DNA of 64,000 nt from Cinnamomum chago (Eukaryota > Streptophyta > Magnoliopsida > Laurales > Lauraceae), in NCBI GenBank assembly GCA_038049695.1, contig CP142455.1, forward strand, positions 25,705,501-25,769,500, written 5' to 3'. The notes beneath the pieces are model-generated. The model saw only the letters and a program-made list of their open reading frames with translations, was not told the DNA's origin and made no database searches. The first letter of the stretch is position 1. Every line of letters starts with the position of its first letter. The position numbers and the translations under genes are program-made. Positions 60,078-64,000 of this stretch are shown piece after piece.

Positions 60078-60767
60078 TTAGGACTGCACAAAAAATCTGA
60101 TATCACCGCAAAACCGCACCGAACCGGGTGGTTCGGATCGGTTTATAGTGGGTCGGTTCGGTTAACGGTTTGAAAATCATAAAAACCGCTTACAATGGTC
60201 GGTTATTGGTTTGAGCCCATGGTTGACCGCTTAAACCGAACCGACCGTATGCGGTAACTTAAATATTGTTTTTGTACTATTTTAGCCTTAGGATTTCATT
60301 TTTTACTACTTTCATAGTTAGAGTCGACAACTCCATTCTCACATAAATTCAATTGCGAGTACTACTTCAGAGGGCATCATGTGGAATGAATGTTTCACTA
60401 CAAGCTGGTTATTGTTTTTTTTTTTTTTTTGTGTGCTTGTGTTTAGTCCAAACTCTTTTTTTTAGTAGAACTATTTTTTATATGCGTTTAGTCCAGTATG
60501 GATTGTTGGATTTTTATGTTTGCACCAAGCATTGGGACAAATACAAAGGATGGGATATCATCATTTTAAAATTTCCAATGTCTAATTTTCAAAAAAATAA
60601 AATAAAAAACAACGGTTTAACCGACCGAACCGAACCGAACCGTTTGGTTTGGTTTGGTTTAAACCCTCTCCATCGTCGGATTGGATCGGTTAATTGAAAA
60701 ACCGACAAGTTCGGTTTGGTTATTGGTTTTAGTATTAAACCGATCCGAACCGCCCATGTGCAGCACT
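60078..60767. mobile_element. hAT-type non-autonomous element
   Basis: The left end 'ttaggactgcaca' and right end 'tgtgcagcact' are inverted repeats. A perfect 8-bp target duplication ACTGCTGA flanks the element (60070-60077, 60768-60775). Subterminal regions are full of 'accgaaccg' and 'cggtttggttt' repeats in opposite orientation, a typical hAT arrangement of transposase-binding sites. No transposase. Confidence 0.88.
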
Positions 60768-60775
60768 ACTGCTGA

Positions 60776-61623
60776 TCTAACATTGAGTATGTCTACATGG
60801 ACAGTATCTAGTATAATTGTTATGTGAAGACATTGTATATCCTGGGTATTTTCTGTTATGAAAATTGTAAAGAATCGATTGCGCAATCAAATAGAAGATG
60901 AGTGGATGTATAATTGACTGCCTGTATAAATCGAAAAAGATATATTTAATAGCATAGATGATGAGACAATCATGCAACGGTTTCAAAACATGAAGAACCG
61001 TCAAGGGCAATTGTAAAAGCTTTGTTTGAGTTAAGATATGACTTTTGATGATAGGATGTGTGTTGATGTAATTAAATATTTTGTAAATGCAATACATTTT
61101 TTATTTTGCCAAAGTTAATGTTAAGAAGAACAAAAAGATAGTAATTGACTTTTTTCAAGTGACTATCGTAAGCGCCACCTTGAAGCGAAAATCCTGGGCC
61201 CGCTAAAGTAACCCTAAGATTTGTTGGTGGGTTAAAAGGTTGGAAAGTGATGGCTATAAAAGCAGTGGGTACAACAGGTGGATATATGGACCATGTGAAT
61301 TTGAAGAAAATGCAACTAGTGGGCAGTCAGATTGGAGCACATTTTCTTGCAAATTTATAGATCAGAAAAGGGGCATCAAATGTGGATGCTTAGATGTATA
61401 TGCCCAGCAGATTATAGGCTTCGAAAAGCTATGTGGAGTGACATTGTCAAGGTGGAAACAGGTAGAAATATCACTCCAAGAGTTCATGTGGAGTGACATT
61501 AGCAGGGTAGCAGCAGACAAGAACGAACCTCGGACTGACGGATATCTAAATGACATTTACTCATGGGAAAAATAAAGCAGTGAAGAATCACGACATGCAT
61601 TAGAAGGGAGAATTATTTAGTAT
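60776..61623. other. Intergenic DNA with one doubtful 111-codon frame
   Basis: A frame at 61240-61575 (+) starts 'MESDGYKSSGYNRWIYG' and contains several Cys and Trp residues, but no known domain was recognised and the context is repeats. 'aaaatcctgggcccgct' near 61180-61196 is the end of the GGCGGACCCA-type repeat family. Confidence 0.25.
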
Positions 61624-61626
61624 TTA

Positions 61627-63207
61627 GGGGTCGTTTGTTTGCAACCATTTACGTATGTAAATGATGCACATGCGTGAATGTTACGTACCATCACGTTTGT
61701 TTGCACTATTTTACGCATCACGTATGTAAATCTCATGTGAGAATGGTGTGAAAATGTACTCATTTTCGCACATAATTTTTCACACCTTCATAGATGGTAA
61801 AAGGAATCCCATATGGAATGGTGTGTAATGGAACCCACTTCAAAAAAGCGCCCGGTGCGGAAATCCTTCATTCCGTCATAAGTTGTCCCGGTTCGAAACC
61901 CAACTTGCTATGCATATTCCCTTGCCAGCACATATACCAAAAACAAACGTCTCTTCCAGAAAAAACGTATCCTCTACCTCCATTCCAGAAAGACGTATCC
62001 TCTCCCTCTCCATTCCAGATCAGTGCTCCAATCAAAACGGGAAAAAAACAGTGGGTTCCAATCAAAACGGGAAAAAAACAGTATCAAGTTCTAAAACAAC
62101 TGTCAACAACCCAACAAGAAATGAAGAAAATCAACCGAACCCCAGACATCCAATCTCCATAAATCCCATTCTAGTGAAGAATCCAGCTTGCCCATCTTCT
62201 GCTACTTTTTTATTTTGAGTTTTTTGCTATTGTTCGATGGTGTTCCACTGCACCAATTCCCATCTTTTTCTTCCCTCAAACAGAGTATTGGTTTAGAAAT
62301 CAGAATATGAGTTTGAAGAATCCTACCTTGTAGAATATGATCTGGAGGAGGGACCAAACTGATGAGAAAATGCAAGAATCCAGAATTTCAGTGGTAAAAA
62401 CCCATTTGAATGATCAGGTTTGTGGGACCCATGTGGATTGGGTCACTAGGAACCCACCATCTTCTCCTCCAAAAATGTTGGGCGTGCTGGCCATTTTTTG
62501 TTTGTTTTGCCTGACCTTCTTTGTGTATAAAGTTCTGCTCTTAGTTGGTCCAGAACTTTCTCAAGAGCCCTCTTTTGGCCATTATATATAAAAGTCATCC
62601 CAACAGTACATACAATCAATCACCAAAAGCTATATTGCCCATGCTACAAAACACCATTAGTCCAGAACTTTCTCAAGAGCCCTGTTTTGAAAATGTGACG
62701 TGTATTTATTTTGTACACATGGTAAATTCTTTTTTGAAAGACCATGACTTCATTGATGGAAAAGATGGGTTACTTTATTTATATGAGATTGAAACACCAT
62801 CAAACTTTTGGTTTGGGCTTTTTTGTTTGTATAGATTTAAAAAGTATAGAAATGATTGAAAAGTTACTATGTTTGGTATAGAGTTGAGATGCAATAGAAA
62901 ATTTTAATTGTATATCTTGTGTAGGTGGTCCCACTTTATCAACTAGTCATTGAGGGATTTAAATGGGGACATGTGTTTTTTTTTCTAACTATAATTTACA
63001 ATAATAAAACTTTATCACTTTCACATGTAGTTCAAACAAACGTGGTAAAATGATTCACATGCGTAAATGATGTGAAAATGACAACAGTAGACAAACGTTG
63101 TAAACTGAAACGCATGCGTAAAGCTTACATATGTGAAATTTACATATGGAACGTTTTCATATGTAAACTGCATTTACGCATATAATGTGTAAAAGGCAAA
63201 CGTCCCC
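61627..63207. mobile_element. Non-autonomous PIF/Harbinger-type element, 1.58 kb
   Basis: The left end 'ggggtcgtttgtttgca' and right end 'ggcaaacgtcccc' are inverted repeats flanked by TTA (61624-61626, 63208-63210). Both subterminal regions carry many 'acgcatgcgtaaa' and 'catatgtaaa' palindromic words, such as candidate transposase-binding sites. The interior (61790-62870) has no transposase. It includes a direct repeat 'tccagaactttctcaagagc' at about 62546 and 62660 and may be captured sequence. Confidence 0.75.
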
Positions 63208-63227
63208 TTAGTGAAAAATAGGGGTGT

Positions 63228-63425
63228 AAGAAAAAACCACCTAACCATCAAACCGCACCGAACCGAACCGAACCGTGGTTATTAACCGTATTTTTACGGT
63301 TCGATTCGGTTACGGTTAATAAAACCAAAAGACCGCATGGTTCAGTTCAATTACGATTTTTCACAATATTCACAGTTATTAATTGAACCGAACCGAACCG
63401 TAAAATACGCATATGGTCGAAATTT
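63228..63425. mobile_element. hAT-type MITE, left part
   Basis: It begins 'taggggtgtaagaaaaaacc', followed by 'accgaaccgaaccgaaccg' repeats in both orientations, like the element at 60078-60767. The matching right end and target duplicate were not found before the CT-rich sequence, so it is truncated or its end has decayed. Confidence 0.5.
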
Positions 63426-64000
63426 TCCTTACCTAAAAGGCTAAAACCTAACCCTAGCTTTCCAGTCCCACATCGCCTCCCAGACGCCTCCCTCTCTGCT
63501 CTCTCCCTCCCTCTCATCTCCACTCCCTCCCTCTCTGCTCTCTCCCTCGTCATCGCCTCCCAGACGTCATCGGCTCATCGCGTCATCGCCTCCCTCTCTC
63601 AGCAGCTCCCCTCTCTCAGGTACACGCATCTCTCCTTTCTCCCTCTCTGCTCTCCATCCCTCACTCTCTCCATCTCTCTGCTCTAGTGCTCTCTGCTCTC
63701 TCCCTCTCTGATCTCCCTCTCTCCCCTCTCTCATCGTCTCCCTCTCTGCTCTCCCTCCTTCTCTGATCTCCCTCTCTCCCCTCTCTCATCGTCTCCCTCT
63801 TCGCTCACCCTCTGTCTCTCCCTCTCTGATCTCCCTCTCTCCCGTCCACTCTCTCTGCTCTCTTCCTCACCCTCTCTCTGCTCCGCCCACTCTCTCCCTC
63901 TCGTTCGCTCCTTCTCCCCCTCGCTCTCTCCCCTTCGTTTCCGCCCTGCGCCCACACGCCTCCCTCTCTGCTCTCTCCCTCTCTACTCTCCCTCTCTGCT
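63426..64000. repeat. CT-rich low-complexity tract running off the window
   Basis: A dense array of 'ctctctgctctccctc', 'tctctgatctccctc' and 'ctctcatcgtctccctc' variants. Long frames on the minus strand (Arg/Glu-rich) are artefacts. It could be a microsatellite or the leader of a gene beyond the window. Confidence 0.75.

Noticed and set aside
61240-61575. 111-residue frame as a host gene
   Set aside because: No known motif, and surrounded by repeats; kept only as a doubtful frame in the intergenic entry.
63731-63955. Arg/Glu-rich minus-strand protein
   Set aside because: Artefact of the CT-rich tract.

Overview
The window is nuclear DNA of a flowering plant. It carries plant-type host genes (a NO VEIN/sacsin-like GHKL-ATPase family protein, the RNA polymerase II subunit NRPB5, the ribosome-biogenesis factor NIP7, and plant mobile domain and type II inositol polyphosphate 5-phosphatase fragments). 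It also has plant Ty1/copia and Ty3/gypsy elements primed by tRNA-Met, PIF/Harbinger and hAT elements, and AT-rich intergenic DNA with GT-AG introns. The base composition and long introns fit a non-grass angiosperm with a transposon-rich genome. I cannot name the species.

Layout. 1-4613: 3' part of a large NO VEIN/sacsin-like gene, open from the window edge. 4614-6290: 3' flank with small duplications. 6290-20258: a broken minus-strand Ty3/gypsy chromovirus split by three later insertions: a whole-looking Ty1/copia with two LTRs that look identical (6355-11170), a tRNA-derived SINE (about 12056-12228), and an older broken Ty1/copia with LTRs about 95% alike (12385-19566). 20259-23068: a plus-strand gypsy LTR of about 2.6 kb with its primer site and leader, followed by another LTR-like fragment (23069 to about 23937). 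23938-26327: a broken plant-mobile-domain gene whose downstream half is duplicated as an almost perfect 824-bp inverted repeat. The outer edge of the right arm abuts a GC-rich, intronless NIP7 copy (26322-26852) that lacks its normal first codons and has a 21-A tract downstream, so it looks like a retrocopy.

27122-41650: MITEs, then the three C-terminal exons of NRPB5 on the minus strand (31742-36517). A hAT MITE nested in a Tourist-like MITE sits in one NRPB5 intron. Upstream of the exons lies a degenerate tandem array with units of roughly 200-270 bp (about 37.0-40.8 kb). 41651-45024: a full PIF/Harbinger transposon with TTA target duplications, an uninterrupted transposase carrying the DDE triad, and a damaged Myb/SANT-like ORF1. 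It sits inside a G-rich tandem repeat whose other copies show the empty site.

45025-64000: no convincing intact host gene. It holds a purine/pyrimidine foldback, a 21-bp-period minisatellite (49.2-50.3 kb), two fragments of a type II inositol polyphosphate 5-phosphatase gene, a copia 3' fragment, a second degenerate minisatellite (53.4-54.1 kb), several terminal-inverted-repeat elements with clean target duplications, and CT-rich sequence running off the right edge.

The host genes show no common pathway. The main interest is structural: a datable nested-element stack, the palindrome/NIP7 junction, and a Harbinger element with its empty site preserved alongside it. All identity figures were read by eye.
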